Origin: Curvibacter sp. PAE-UM
GTDB lineage: Bacteria; Pseudomonadota; Gammaproteobacteria; Burkholderiales; Burkholderiaceae_C
Direction of reading: 5' to 3'
Assembly (NCBI RefSeq): GCF_001432305.1
Contig: NZ_KQ483358.1
Span: 3,560,406-3,624,405 of the forward strand
DNA: 64,000 nucleotides
Shown: positions 44,476 to 53,440 of the stretch, one piece after another
Layout: each line of letters begins with the position of its first letter
How positions within the stretch are numbered: position 1 is the first letter of the stretch
Program-made: the position numbers and the translations under genes
Notes under the pieces: generated by a model
The model's database searches: none
Told to the model about the DNA's origin: nothing
The model's input: only the letters and a program-made list of their open reading frames with translations

Positions 44476-45585
44476 TCAGCCGAACAGGGCCTGCATGTCG
44501 ATGGAAGAACGCGCCCCCAGTGCCGCCGCATCCTTGGCCAGCCAGGCCAGGGTGCGTTCGCGGCCCTGCTGCTGCAGCAGCTGCAGGAAGGGGCCGTGCG
44601 GCAGCAGCTTGCTGTCGCTGCGGCCCAGGCTTTCGAGTTCGCTGGTGTCGATCATGTGAAAGCGCATGTCCAGCAGGCGTTGCTCCAGCCGGCCGTGGCC
44701 GAAGCGCCCGGCGGCGGCAAACTGGGTGGCGTGGGCGAACATGCGCATCTCGCGCAGGAGGTTGGCGCTGAAACCCAGCTCGGCGATGCGGGTCTCGATC
44801 TCGGGCACCGTAGCGGGTGTGCCTTCGCGGCGCAGCGGGTTGAGCAGCACCAGCAACACGTCGCGCGCCTCGCATTCGTAGAACAGCGGGAACACGGCCG
44901 GGTTGGCGGTGTAACCGCCGTCCCAGTAGGCCTCGCCGTCGATCACCACGGTGCGGTGCAGCTTGGGCAGGCAGGCCGAGGCCAGCATCACGTCGACGTC
45001 GAGCTCGGTTTCGCGGAACACGCGCAGCTTGCCGGTGCTCACCTGCGTGGTGCCGATGAAAAGCTTGAAAGGGCTGTGGGCACGCAACTGCGCAAAGTCG
45101 ACCTGCTCGGCCAGCAGGTCGCGCAGGGGATTGAGGTCGAAGGGGTTGAGCTGGGTGGGCGAGAACTGGCCAGCCCAGCTGGAGAACAGCTTGCCCGCAG
45201 GCGAGAAGCCGATGGAGTCGCCCTTGCGCCGGGTCATCAGGCCCCAGGGCATCTGCTGGCCCAGTTCGGTCCAGAATTTTGCGAGCGCTACTCTGGCGCC
45301 CGCGCGGCCGCCCTGCAGCCAGCCATGCGCGAAGACCACGGCGTTCATGGCGCCGGCGCTGCTGCCGCTCAGGCCTTCGAATTCGATGCGCGGGTCTTCG
45401 AGCAGCGCGTCCAGCACGCCCCAGGTGAAGGCGCCGTGGGCGCCCCCGCCCTGCAGGGCCAGGTTGAGACGTACCGGCGCTGGTGTACGGGAGCCGGACA
45501 GGGCCCGCTTCCATGAAGCGAGCAGGCCGCTCGCTGGCGGGGTGCCGGGCTCTGCGCCGGCGGGCATGGTTTCACTCTCGGCCAA
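44476..45585 (-). CDS. Patatin-like phospholipase
   Basis: The 369-residue protein has the oxyanion motif GGGAHG (46-51), the nucleophile motif GSSAG with Ser76, and the Asp of the dyad in WDGGYTANP. Catalytic residues are complete. No signal peptide is seen, so it is probably cytoplasmic or secreted by another route. It resembles bacterial patatins of unknown substrate. Confidence 0.9.
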   Translation of the reverse strand: MAESETMPAGAEPGTPPASGLLASWKRALSGSRTPAPVRLNLALQGGGAHGAFTWGVLDALLEDPRIEFEGLSGSSAGAMNAVVFAHGWLQGGRAGARVALAKFWTELGQQMPWGLMTRRKGDSIGFSPAGKLFSSWAGQFSPTQLNPFDLNPLRDLLAEQVDFAQLRAHSPFKLFIGTTQVSTGKLRVFRETELDVDVMLASACLPKLHRTVVIDGEAYWDGGYTANPAVFPLFYECEARDVLLVLLNPLRREGTPATVPEIETRIAELGFSANLLREMRMFAHATQFAAAGRFGHGRLEQRLLDMRFHMIDTSELESLGRSDSKLLPHGPFLQLLQQQGRERTLAWLAKDAAALGARSSIDMQALFG

Positions 45586-45678
45586 GTCAGCTCCTTGTGG
45601 GGGCAGGACGTCTGGCGACGTCGTCGGATCAGGGTTAACCCGGATCGATCATAAGCCCCGGCGAGCCAGCGTGCCGGA

Positions 45679-46446
45679 TTAGGTGGTGCTACCTACCGCG
45701 TTGCGATCACGCCAGAGTGTGAGCGCCAGCCAGCCCAGCGGCAGCAGCACCAGGCCGTAGGACAGCCAGATGCCATATTCGCCTTCGGGGCCGTAGGGCT
45801 CGGTGGCGAGATGCCAGTAGGCGTTGTCCAGCGGCAGCACGCCGGCTTCGGTGAATTCGTGGAAGGCGTAGAGCGCCAGCTGCAGCACGAACAGACCCAG
45901 GAAGATGGCCGTGACCTGGAAGAAACGGCCCAGGTTGACGCGCTGGCCGTAACGCGACCAGGCCCAGGCCAGGGCCGCCGCCAGCAGCACCCCCAGCAAG
46001 GCGCCGGCGATCATGGCCGTGGCGTCGCTCTGCCCCATGAGCGAGGCAACCATGAAGGCGGTCTCCATGCCTTCGCGCGTGATCATCAGCAGCGTGAAGC
46101 CGGTGATGGCCAGGTAGGCGCCGACGCCGGTGCGCGCCGACGCGGCGTCGATGCGGTCGCGGATATTGCCACTCAGCTGTCGGGCCGCCTTGCTCATGTA
46201 GACCATCATGGTGATGACCATCGCCGCGGCCACCAGGGCCAGCAGGCCTTCGTACAGGGGTGTCACCACCATCTCGCGCAGCAGCACGGCCGCCGCCACG
46301 CTGAGCACCAGGGCCAGGCCGGTGCCGACATAAACGGCCGGCGCCAGCGCAGCGCGACCGGTCTTGCGCAGGTAGGCCAGGGTGATGGCGACGATGAGAA
46401 AGGCTTCGATGCCTTCGCGCAGGGCAATGACCAGGGTTTCGAGCAT
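45679..46446 (-). CDS. FTR1 family high-affinity iron permease
   Basis: A 255-residue polytopic protein (about seven helices) with two iron-binding REGxE motifs, REGIEAF near residue 10 and REGMETAF near residue 124. It imports ferric iron, usually after oxidation by a partner. EfeO and EfeB partners are not adjacent. A Fur box lies directly upstream of the start, so it should be induced by iron limitation. Confidence 0.92.
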   Translation of the reverse strand: MLETLVIALREGIEAFLIVAITLAYLRKTGRAALAPAVYVGTGLALVLSVAAAVLLREMVVTPLYEGLLALVAAAMVITMMVYMSKAARQLSGNIRDRIDAASARTGVGAYLAITGFTLLMITREGMETAFMVASLMGQSDATAMIAGALLGVLLAAALAWAWSRYGQRVNLGRFFQVTAIFLGLFVLQLALYAFHEFTEAGVLPLDNAYWHLATEPYGPEGEYGIWLSYGLVLLPLGWLALTLWRDRNAVGSTT

Positions 46447-46472
46447 GGTGGAACCGTCGGGGCTTGCTATTT

Positions 46473-46491
46473 AATGAGAATGGTTCTTATT
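46473..46491 (-). promoter_or_regulatory. Fur box upstream of the FTR1 permease gene
   Basis: AATGAGAA and TTCTTATT around TGG form an inverted repeat (7 of 8 complementary) that matches the core of the 19-bp Fur consensus. It lies 27-45 bases upstream of the FTR1 start codon, where bound Fur would block transcription. Confidence 0.75.
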
Positions 46492-46766
46492 ACATAGGAA
46501 TTCGACAGGGCCGTCAAGCCTGAGTCCCCGCTGCCATGCGTGGCTCCCGTGCCTATGGGCTGCGCCTGGCAGTCTCCAGTTTCAGCACAGAACACCATGT
46601 TAGTAAACACATGCTTCTTTTTTTATTATGAAAATTTTGTCAGTTGAAATATTTCTGACCGTTTATCCGATTTTTCAGCTTAATTCGATTAATTCGATTG
46701 ACTCGATTTAATCGTTTAGATAATCTTCCGGCCTGACATACCCCACCCCTACCCGGAGGACCCACC
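46492..46766. other. AT-rich intergenic region between FTR1 and cheW
   Basis: About 275 bases without a gene, the most AT-rich stretch of the right half (46600-46735). It contains several copies of a TCGATT-like unit around 46676-46715 and a GGAGGA-type ribosome site just before cheW. The cheW promoter must be here; I could not pick a convincing sigma28 or sigma70 match. Confidence 0.5.
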
Positions 46767-47294
46767 ATGAGCACACAGACCACGACCCAGGACAGCGTCG
46801 CGGCCCAGCGGACCGCCGGCCAGCAGGCCGAGAGCACCCCGTCGATCCGCGAATTCCTGGCCTTCAAGCTGGGTCGCGAGGAATACGGCATCGACATCCT
46901 GCGTGTGCAGGAAATCCGCTCCTATGAACAGCCGACCCGCATGGCCAACGCACCGTCCTTCATCCTGGGCGTGATGAACCTGCGCGGCGTGATCGTTCCG
47001 ATCATCGACATGCGCATCAAGTTCGGGCTGGCAGAAGTCAAGTACGACAACTTCACCGTGGTGATCGTGCTCAACATCGGCACGCAGGTCGTGGGCATGG
47101 TGGTGGACGCCGTCTCCGACGTGATCGCGCTGACGCCCGAGCAGCAGCGCCCGGTCCCGGAGTTTTCCGCGGCCATCGACAGCAACCAGGTGATGGCCAT
47201 CGGCTCGGTCCAGGACCGCATGCTGGTCCTGCTGGACATCGAGAAGGTGATGGGCCGCGCCGACATGGGCCTGGTCACGCAGTCGGTCCAGTAA
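46767..47294 (+). CDS. cheW: Chemotaxis coupling protein CheW
   Basis: CheW links receptors to the CheA kinase. The 175-residue protein has about 25 low-complexity residues, then the CheW fold: [39 protein letters not shown] and [11 protein letters not shown]. It is the first gene of a receptor cluster and 25 bp before the next gene. cheA, cheY and cheR are not in the window. Confidence 0.95.
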   Translation: MSTQTTTQDSVAAQRTAGQQAESTPSIREFLAFKLGREEYGIDILRVQEIRSYEQPTRMANAPSFILGVMNLRGVIVPIIDMRIKFGLAEVKYDNFTVVIVLNIGTQVVGMVVDAVSDVIALTPEQQRPVPEFSAAIDSNQVMAIGSVQDRMLVLLDIEKVMGRADMGLVTQSVQ

Positions 47295-47319
47295 TCCAGA
47301 GAGCAGAAAAGAGGTTCCC

Positions 47320-49077
47320 ATGAACAAGCTGAAGATCTCCACCCGCCTGACGATCCTGATCGGCCTGATGTCGGCCATCCTGATCGGCATCGGCCTGCTG
47401 GGCCTGATCGGCATCAGCCAGTCCAACGCCGGGCTCAAGACGGTCTACGAAGACCGCACCGTTCCGCTGGGGCAGGTCGCCGACATCGAGCGGATGTTGC
47501 TGCGCAACCGGCTGGCCATTGCCGTGTCGCTGGTGACCCCGACGCCCGAGACCATCAATCCCAACACGGCCGAGATCGAAGCCAATATCACGGCCATCGG
47601 CAAGACCTGGGAAGCCTATATGGCGACCACCCTGACGCCGGAGGAAGCCCAGCTCGCCAAGAAGTTCGCCGAGGATCGCGCCCGCTTCGTCCAGGAGGGC
47701 CTGCGCCCAACCGTGGCCGCCCTGCGCGCCAACGATATCGCAGGGGCCAACCGGATCGTGGTCGACAAGATCCGCCCCTTGTACCAACCCGTCGGAGCCG
47801 GCATCGTTGCGCTGAAACAGCTGCAACTCGACGTCGCCCAGGCGGAATTCAAAGCCGCCGAATCGCGCTACACGATGTTCCGCGTGGTGTCGATCAGCGC
47901 CATCGTCGCCGGTGTGCTGTTTGCCGTGCTCTTCGGCATGGCCCTGATCCGCGGCATCTCCCGCTCGCTGCAGAACGCCGTGGACGTGTCTGAAGCCGTC
48001 GCCCAGGGCGACCTGACACGGCAGGTGGACACCAGCGGCAAGGACGAAGTGGCCAAGGTGCTGCAGGCCCTGGCCGCCATGCAGCACAACCTGGGGCAGA
48101 TCGTCAGCACCGTGCGCCAGGGCTCGGAGTCCGTGGCCTCGGCCAGCACCCAGATCGCCCAGGGCAACCAGGATCTCTCGGGTCGCACCGAGAGCCAGGC
48201 CAGCGCCCTGGAAGAGACTGCAGCCTCCATGGAAGAGCTGGGTTCGACCGTCAGGCAGAACGCCGACAACGCCCGCCAGGCCAACCAGCTGGCCCAGAGT
48301 GCCAGCACCGTGGCCATCAAGGGCGGCGAGGTGGTGGCCCAGGTGGTCGACACCATGAAGGGCATCAACGACAGTTCCCGGAAGATTGCCGACATCATCA
48401 GCGTGATCGACGGCATCGCCTTCCAGACCAACATCCTGGCGCTCAACGCCGCGGTGGAAGCCGCCCGTGCCGGCGAGCAGGGCCGGGGTTTTGCCGTGGT
48501 GGCCAGCGAGGTGCGCAACCTGGCCAGCCGCTCGGCCGAAGCGGCCAAGGAAATCAAGCAGCTGATCACCGACAGCGTGACCCGCGTCGAACAGGGCACG
48601 GCGCTGGTGGACCAGGCCGGCAACACCATGAACGAGGTGGTCAACTCGATCCGGCGCGTGACCGACATCATGGGCGAGATCAGCGCGGCCAGCAGCGAGC
48701 AGAACGCCGGCGTGTCCCAGATCGGCGAAGCCGTGGTGCAGATGGACCAGGTCACGCAGCAGAACGCCGCCCTGGTGGAAGAGATGGCCGCGGCCGCTTC
48801 CAGCCTGAACGGCCAGGCACAGGATCTGGTGCAGGCCGTCAGCGTCTTCCGCCTGGCCCAGACGATGACGCAGGGCAGCACCAGCACAGCCGTCGTGGCC
48901 ACACGCTCGGCCACCCGCGCCCCGGGCTCCGACAGCAAACCCTACAGCGGCACAGAGCGCCGCAGCGCCAACCGGGCCACCAACGTGGAACGGCTCCACC
49001 CCAAGACCACGGCCCCCCAGGCCGCAGTCACCCCCGCAACGCCCAGGACCGGCACCGACGACTGGGAAAGTTTCTGA
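47320..49077 (+). CDS. Methyl-accepting chemotaxis protein with CheR-tethering tail
   Basis: The 585-residue receptor has helix 1 (about residues 10-33), a four-helix-bundle periplasmic sensor, helix 2 (about 190-212), a HAMP domain, and a cytoplasmic hairpin whose tip reads [41 protein letters not shown]. The chain ends DDWESF, which fits the aromatic-acidic pentapeptide that binds methyltransferase CheR. The signalling part is nearly the same as in the receptor at 49430-51037. Confidence 0.93.
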   Translation: MNKLKISTRLTILIGLMSAILIGIGLLGLIGISQSNAGLKTVYEDRTVPLGQVADIERMLLRNRLAIAVSLVTPTPETINPNTAEIEANITAIGKTWEAYMATTLTPEEAQLAKKFAEDRARFVQEGLRPTVAALRANDIAGANRIVVDKIRPLYQPVGAGIVALKQLQLDVAQAEFKAAESRYTMFRVVSISAIVAGVLFAVLFGMALIRGISRSLQNAVDVSEAVAQGDLTRQVDTSGKDEVAKVLQALAAMQHNLGQIVSTVRQGSESVASASTQIAQGNQDLSGRTESQASALEETAASMEELGSTVRQNADNARQANQLAQSASTVAIKGGEVVAQVVDTMKGINDSSRKIADIISVIDGIAFQTNILALNAAVEAARAGEQGRGFAVVASEVRNLASRSAEAAKEIKQLITDSVTRVEQGTALVDQAGNTMNEVVNSIRRVTDIMGEISAASSEQNAGVSQIGEAVVQMDQVTQQNAALVEEMAAAASSLNGQAQDLVQAVSVFRLAQTMTQGSTSTAVVATRSATRAPGSDSKPYSGTERRSANRATNVERLHPKTTAPQAAVTPATPRTGTDDWESF

Positions 49078-49118
49078 AGCCGCACACGCGGCATCTCCCC
49101 CAAGCTAGCAGCAAGACC

Positions 49119-49391
49119 ATGAGCAGCCTCTCCGCATCCATCCAGCGCATCTACCAATTCCTCTGGGAGCCGACCCCGGGCAACAGCCCGGAGCGTTCCG
49201 GCGTCTACCTGACCCGCAATGACCGCCACCAGGAATGGTTCCGCTACTTCGACGCCCGTCTGGGCGACTGGTACATGAGCTGGGCCGAGCTGCAGACCCG
49301 CAGCCCCCAGCCGACATCGCGCCTGAGCGATGCGGAACTGGCCTCGGAAGTCGTGGCCTGGGCCCAGCGCACGCGCAGGGTACACGCCTGA
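49119..49391 (+). CDS. Uncharacterised 90-residue protein between chemoreceptor genes
   Basis: A small soluble protein starting [21 protein letters not shown] and rich in Trp and Arg ([19 protein letters not shown]). No membrane helix or known motif is visible to me. It lies 41 bp after one receptor gene and 38 bp before the next, on the same strand, so it is probably co-transcribed. Function unknown. Confidence 0.58.
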   Translation: MSSLSASIQRIYQFLWEPTPGNSPERSGVYLTRNDRHQEWFRYFDARLGDWYMSWAELQTRSPQPTSRLSDAELASEVVAWAQRTRRVHA

Positions 49392-49429
49392 GCCGCCGGC
49401 ACACCATCCATCGACCCGGAAAAACCTTC

Positions 49430-51037
49430 ATGTTCCAACTCAATTCACTTCCGATGGCCAGGCGCCTCGGCCTGCTCATTGCCAGCGCCATCGCGGGCAT
49501 CGGCATCCTGGTGGCCATCTTCATCGTTTCCGAGCGGGCCATGCTGATGCAGGAGCGCCAGAGCGCCGTGCGCAGCACGGTCGAAATCGCCCATGGACTC
49601 ATCGTTCATTTCCACAAGCAGGCCAGCGATGGCAAGCTGAGCGAGGAAGCCGCCAAGGAACTGGCGCTGGCCAGCATCAAGGCCCTGCGCTACAGCGGCT
49701 CGGAATATTTCTGGGTCAACGACATGCACCCGAAGATGGTGATGCACCCGATCCGCCCCGAACTCGAAGGCAAGGATCTGAGCGAGAACAAGGACCCGAC
49801 CGGCAAACACCTGTTCATCGAGTTCGTCAAGACGGTGAAAGCCAGCGGCGCCGGTTTTGTTCCCTATATGTGGCCCAAGCCGGGCAGCGACAAGCCGGTG
49901 CAGAAGATCTCCTACGTCCAGGGTTTTGCGCCCTGGGGTTGGGTGATCGGCTCCGGCGTCTATGTGGACAACGTGGAAACGGCCATCGTCCAGCACAGCA
50001 TCAAGCTGGGTCTGAGCGCCCTGGTACTGGCGGCCGTGCTGCTGGGCATCGGCCTGCTGATCACGCGCGGCATCCTGCGCCAGCTGGGCGGAGAGCCCAG
50101 CTACGCCAACACCATCACGCACCGCATGGCGCAGGGCGACATGACCGTGGACATCCGTCTCAAACAGGGCGACGATCACAGCCTGCTGCATGGCATCAAG
50201 ACCCTGCGCGACAACGTCGCAAGGATCGTGAGCGATGTCCGCCAGGGCAGCGAAAGCGTGGCGTCGGCCAGCACCCAGATCGCCCAGGGCAACCAGGACC
50301 TGTCGGCCCGTACCGAAAGCCAGGCCAGCGCGCTGGAAGAAACCGCCGCCTCGATGGAAGAGCTGTCCTCCACGGTCAAGCAGAACGCCGACAACGCCCG
50401 CCAGGCCAACCAGCTGGCGCAAAGCGCCAGCACCGTGGCGGTGCAAGGCGGTGAAGTGGTAGCCCAGGTGGTGGACACCATGAAAGGCATCAACGACAGC
50501 TCGAAGAAGATCGCCGACATCATCAGCGTGATCGACGGCATCGCCTTCCAGACCAACATCCTGGCGCTGAACGCCGCGGTGGAAGCCGCGCGTGCCGGCG
50601 AACAGGGTCGCGGTTTTGCCGTGGTGGCGTCCGAGGTGCGCAACCTGGCCGGTCGCAGCGCGGAAGCGGCCAAGGAGATCAAGACCCTCATCACCGACAG
50701 CGTGGGCCGGGTGGAACAGGGTACGGCCCTGGTCGACCAGGCCGGCGCCACCATGAGCGAGGTGGTGGCCAGCATCCGCCGCGTCACCGACATCATGGGT
50801 GAGATCAGCGCAGCCAGCTCCGAGCAGAGCAGCGGCGTGGCCCAGGTGGGCGAAGCGGTGATGCAGATGGACCAGGCCACGCAGCAGAACGCCGCGCTGG
50901 TGGAGGAGATGGCAGCGGCGGCCGGCAGCCTGAAGAGCCAGGCCCAGGAACTGGTGCAGGCCGTCAGCGTCTTCCGTCTGGCCCACCATGACCATACGGG
51001 CCATGGCGCTGTTCCGATGCTCCTGGCGCACCGCTGA
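49430..51037 (+). CDS. Methyl-accepting chemotaxis protein with single Cache sensor
   Basis: A 535-residue receptor: helix 1 (about 11-33), a periplasmic sCache_2 sensor recognised by [27 protein letters not shown] and [14 protein letters not shown], helix 2 (about 190-212), HAMP, and a signalling hairpin nearly identical to that of the receptor at 47320. It ends in a His-rich tail without the CheR-binding pentapeptide. The chosen ATG at 49430 precedes the first helix directly; the open frame upstream is not used. Confidence 0.93.
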   Translation: MFQLNSLPMARRLGLLIASAIAGIGILVAIFIVSERAMLMQERQSAVRSTVEIAHGLIVHFHKQASDGKLSEEAAKELALASIKALRYSGSEYFWVNDMHPKMVMHPIRPELEGKDLSENKDPTGKHLFIEFVKTVKASGAGFVPYMWPKPGSDKPVQKISYVQGFAPWGWVIGSGVYVDNVETAIVQHSIKLGLSALVLAAVLLGIGLLITRGILRQLGGEPSYANTITHRMAQGDMTVDIRLKQGDDHSLLHGIKTLRDNVARIVSDVRQGSESVASASTQIAQGNQDLSARTESQASALEETAASMEELSSTVKQNADNARQANQLAQSASTVAVQGGEVVAQVVDTMKGINDSSKKIADIISVIDGIAFQTNILALNAAVEAARAGEQGRGFAVVASEVRNLAGRSAEAAKEIKTLITDSVGRVEQGTALVDQAGATMSEVVASIRRVTDIMGEISAASSEQSSGVAQVGEAVMQMDQATQQNAALVEEMAAAAGSLKSQAQELVQAVSVFRLAHHDHTGHGAVPMLLAHR

Positions 51038-51123
51038 ATAGCCCCAAGACCATCCCCCCCACCGTCGTGATGGATGTGACCCCGTCACGGCATGGCCTCA
51101 CCCGATACTGATTGTTCTCACCC

Positions 51124-52764
51124 ATGCGCATCAACCTTCCGGTCACCCGACACGAGTTCCCCTTTCCATCGGATCAGACCCTGGTGTCCGTCACCGACCT
51201 GAAAGGGCGCATCACTTATTGCAACCAGGCCTTCATCGACATCAGCGGCTACAGCCGCGAAGAGTTGCTGGGCCAGGCCCACAACATCGTGCGCCACCCC
51301 GACATGCCGCAGGAAGCGTTTCGCGACCTGTGGGAAACCATCGAGGCCGGCAGCCCCTGGTCCGGCCTGGTGAAGAACCGTCGCAAGAACGGCGACCACT
51401 ACTGGGTGCAGGCCAATGCCACCCCCATGCGCGATGGCGACCGCATCACCGGCTACCTCTCGGTGCGCGCCCGTCCTGCGCGCGCCGACGTGGAAGCGGC
51501 CGAACAGCTCTATGCGCTGATGCGCGAAGAAGCCCAGCGTGGCCGGCTGGTGCATGTGTTGCGGCACGGCCAGCTGCTGCGTCGCACCGCCTGGGGCCGT
51601 CTGCAGCGGTTGCTGCGCCCGGGGACCGAAGGCCAACTGCTGCTCATCCAGCTGCTGGCAGGGGCCGCCGTGCTGGGCCTGGCAGCCTCCGGCCTGCCGG
51701 CCCCGCTGGTCTGGGGCGGCGCAGCGCTGGTGGCCGCGGCCGGTTTCTGGCTGAGCCGTGCGCTCACGATCACGCCCCTGCATGCGCTGGTGCGTGAAGC
51801 CAATACCCTGGCCGCCGGGGACCTGTCGCACGAAGTCCGCACCGGCGCCACGGGGCCGGTAGGCCAGTTGCAACAGGCCCTGCACCAGATGTCCGTCAAC
51901 CTGCGCACCGTGGTGCAGGACGTGCGCGGCGAGATCGACCGCCTCAACCGCGAGGCGCTGGAAATCGCCGCCGGCAACCAGCACCTGGCCGAGCGCACCG
52001 AATCGCAGGCCAGCAGCCTGGTGCAGACGGCTGCCTCGATGGAGCAGATCAGCGCCACCGTGCAGCAAAGCGCCGACTCGGCCGCCCACGGCGCGCAGAT
52101 GGCGCACGAAACCTCGTCGATCGCCGGGCGCAGCAACGAAGCCGTGCGCGCCGTGGCCCAGACCATGACCGAGATCACGGCGTCCTCGCAGCGCATCGGC
52201 GCCATCATCGAGCTGGTCGAGGGCGTGGCCTTCCAGACCAACCTGCTGGCGCTCAACGCTGCGGTGGAAGCCGCGCGCGCCGGCGAAGCCGGGCGCGGTT
52301 TTGCCGTGGTGGCCGGCGAAGTGCGCTCGCTGGCGCAGCGCACGACCGCGGCGGCACGGGAGATCCGCCAGCTGATCCAGGAATCCGGCGCCAAGGTGAG
52401 CCAGGGCAGCACGCGCACGCGCGACGCCATGGCCCGCGTGCAGGAGGCCATTGACGCGGTGGCCAAGGTCAGCACGGCCCTGGACCAGATCAGCCTGGCC
52501 TCGGAAGAGCAGAAATCAGGCATCTCGCAGATCAGTGCCGCCGTGGTCCAGATGGACACGATCACGCAGCAGAACGCCGCGCTGGTGGAGCAACTGGCGG
52601 TGGCGGCCCGCTCCCTGCAGCAGCAGACCCAGGGCGTCAGCGACTCCATGCGACTGTTCCGGCTGGTGCGCGGAGAGTTGTCGCTGGCACAGAAGGATGC
52701 CGTGACCTTGCGACGCGAAAACCGCCTGCTGCTGGGCCAGCCGGATGAATCCCTGGCGAGCTAA
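51124..52764 (+). CDS. Aer-like PAS-containing chemotaxis receptor
   Basis: The 546-residue protein starts with a cytoplasmic PAS domain of Aer type ([39 protein letters not shown]), which in Aer binds FAD and senses redox state. Two close helices (about residues 170-215) anchor it in the membrane without a periplasmic domain, followed by HAMP and the MCP hairpin with [36 protein letters not shown] start at 51112 is also possible. It probably drives aerotaxis or energy taxis. Confidence 0.92.
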   Translation: MRINLPVTRHEFPFPSDQTLVSVTDLKGRITYCNQAFIDISGYSREELLGQAHNIVRHPDMPQEAFRDLWETIEAGSPWSGLVKNRRKNGDHYWVQANATPMRDGDRITGYLSVRARPARADVEAAEQLYALMREEAQRGRLVHVLRHGQLLRRTAWGRLQRLLRPGTEGQLLLIQLLAGAAVLGLAASGLPAPLVWGGAALVAAAGFWLSRALTITPLHALVREANTLAAGDLSHEVRTGATGPVGQLQQALHQMSVNLRTVVQDVRGEIDRLNREALEIAAGNQHLAERTESQASSLVQTAASMEQISATVQQSADSAAHGAQMAHETSSIAGRSNEAVRAVAQTMTEITASSQRIGAIIELVEGVAFQTNLLALNAAVEAARAGEAGRGFAVVAGEVRSLAQRTTAAAREIRQLIQESGAKVSQGSTRTRDAMARVQEAIDAVAKVSTALDQISLASEEQKSGISQISAAVVQMDTITQQNAALVEQLAVAARSLQQQTQGVSDSMRLFRLVRGELSLAQKDAVTLRRENRLLLGQPDESLAS

Positions 52765-52841
52765 AGAAGGCTGGAAATACCGATCCCACCTATAGAATCG
52801 ATCAAATCGAAATCGCCCCCGGACCCTGAGCGAACTCTTGC

Positions 52842-53408
52842 ATGAACGACGATTTCAAGAACAAGCCCTACCTCACGCCGCAGGAAGTGGCCGAGTGGAT
52901 GATGGTGTCACCCGTCACGGTACGCGGCTGGGCCCAAAAAGGCCTGCTGCAGGCCGAAGTGACGCCGGGCGGGCACCGGCGCTTTCGCCGCGAGGAAGTG
53001 GAGCGCTTTGCAAGACTGTGGAACCCGGCCGGCAACAAGGGGCCGCTGCGCGTGCTGATCGTGGACGATGACCGTGCCGTGCTGGGTTTCCTCAAGGAAT
53101 TGCTGGAAGGCGGCAGCTATCCGGTGCAGGTGGAGATTGCCGAGAACGGCTTCGAAGCCGGCCGCAAGGTTCACGCCTTCACGCCCGACGTGGTGCTGCT
53201 GGACCTGATGATGCCCGGCATCCGCGGCACCGAGGTCTGCCGGCAGATCAAGCAGATCCCCGGGCACTCCGATGTGCGCGTGATCGCCATGAGCGGTTAC
53301 CTCACGCCCGAGAACGAGGCCGAGCTGCTGGCCGCCGGGGCCGAGGTCTGCCTGGCCAAGCCCATCGACACCACCAGGCTGCTGGGCCTGCTGGGCCTCG
53401 AAGACTGA
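52842..53408 (+). CDS. MerR/excisionase-type HTH fused to a C-terminal receiver domain
   Basis: The 188-residue protein has an N-terminal HTH (residues 8-60: LTPQEVAEWMMVSPVTVRGWAQKGLL and GGHRRFRREEVERF, as in MerR/BldC and excisionase families) and a C-terminal receiver (70-188). The receiver has acidic residues D75-D77, phospho-acceptor D121, Ser151 and Lys173. The DNA-binding-first order is unusual for a response regulator. The hybrid kinase gene begins 32 bases after its stop, so it is the likely partner. Confidence 0.85.
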   Translation: MNDDFKNKPYLTPQEVAEWMMVSPVTVRGWAQKGLLQAEVTPGGHRRFRREEVERFARLWNPAGNKGPLRVLIVDDDRAVLGFLKELLEGGSYPVQVEIAENGFEAGRKVHAFTPDVVLLDLMMPGIRGTEVCRQIKQIPGHSDVRVIAMSGYLTPENEAELLAAGAEVCLAKPIDTTRLLGLLGLED

Positions 53409-53440
53409 ACGGCGGGCGCAGGCGGTATGCTCCCCAGCGG

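Noticed and set aside
50980..51037. Frameshift that might have removed a CheR-binding tail from the Cache receptor
   Set aside because: Neither other frame after the signalling domain gives a pentapeptide-like end; the short His-rich tail appears genuine.
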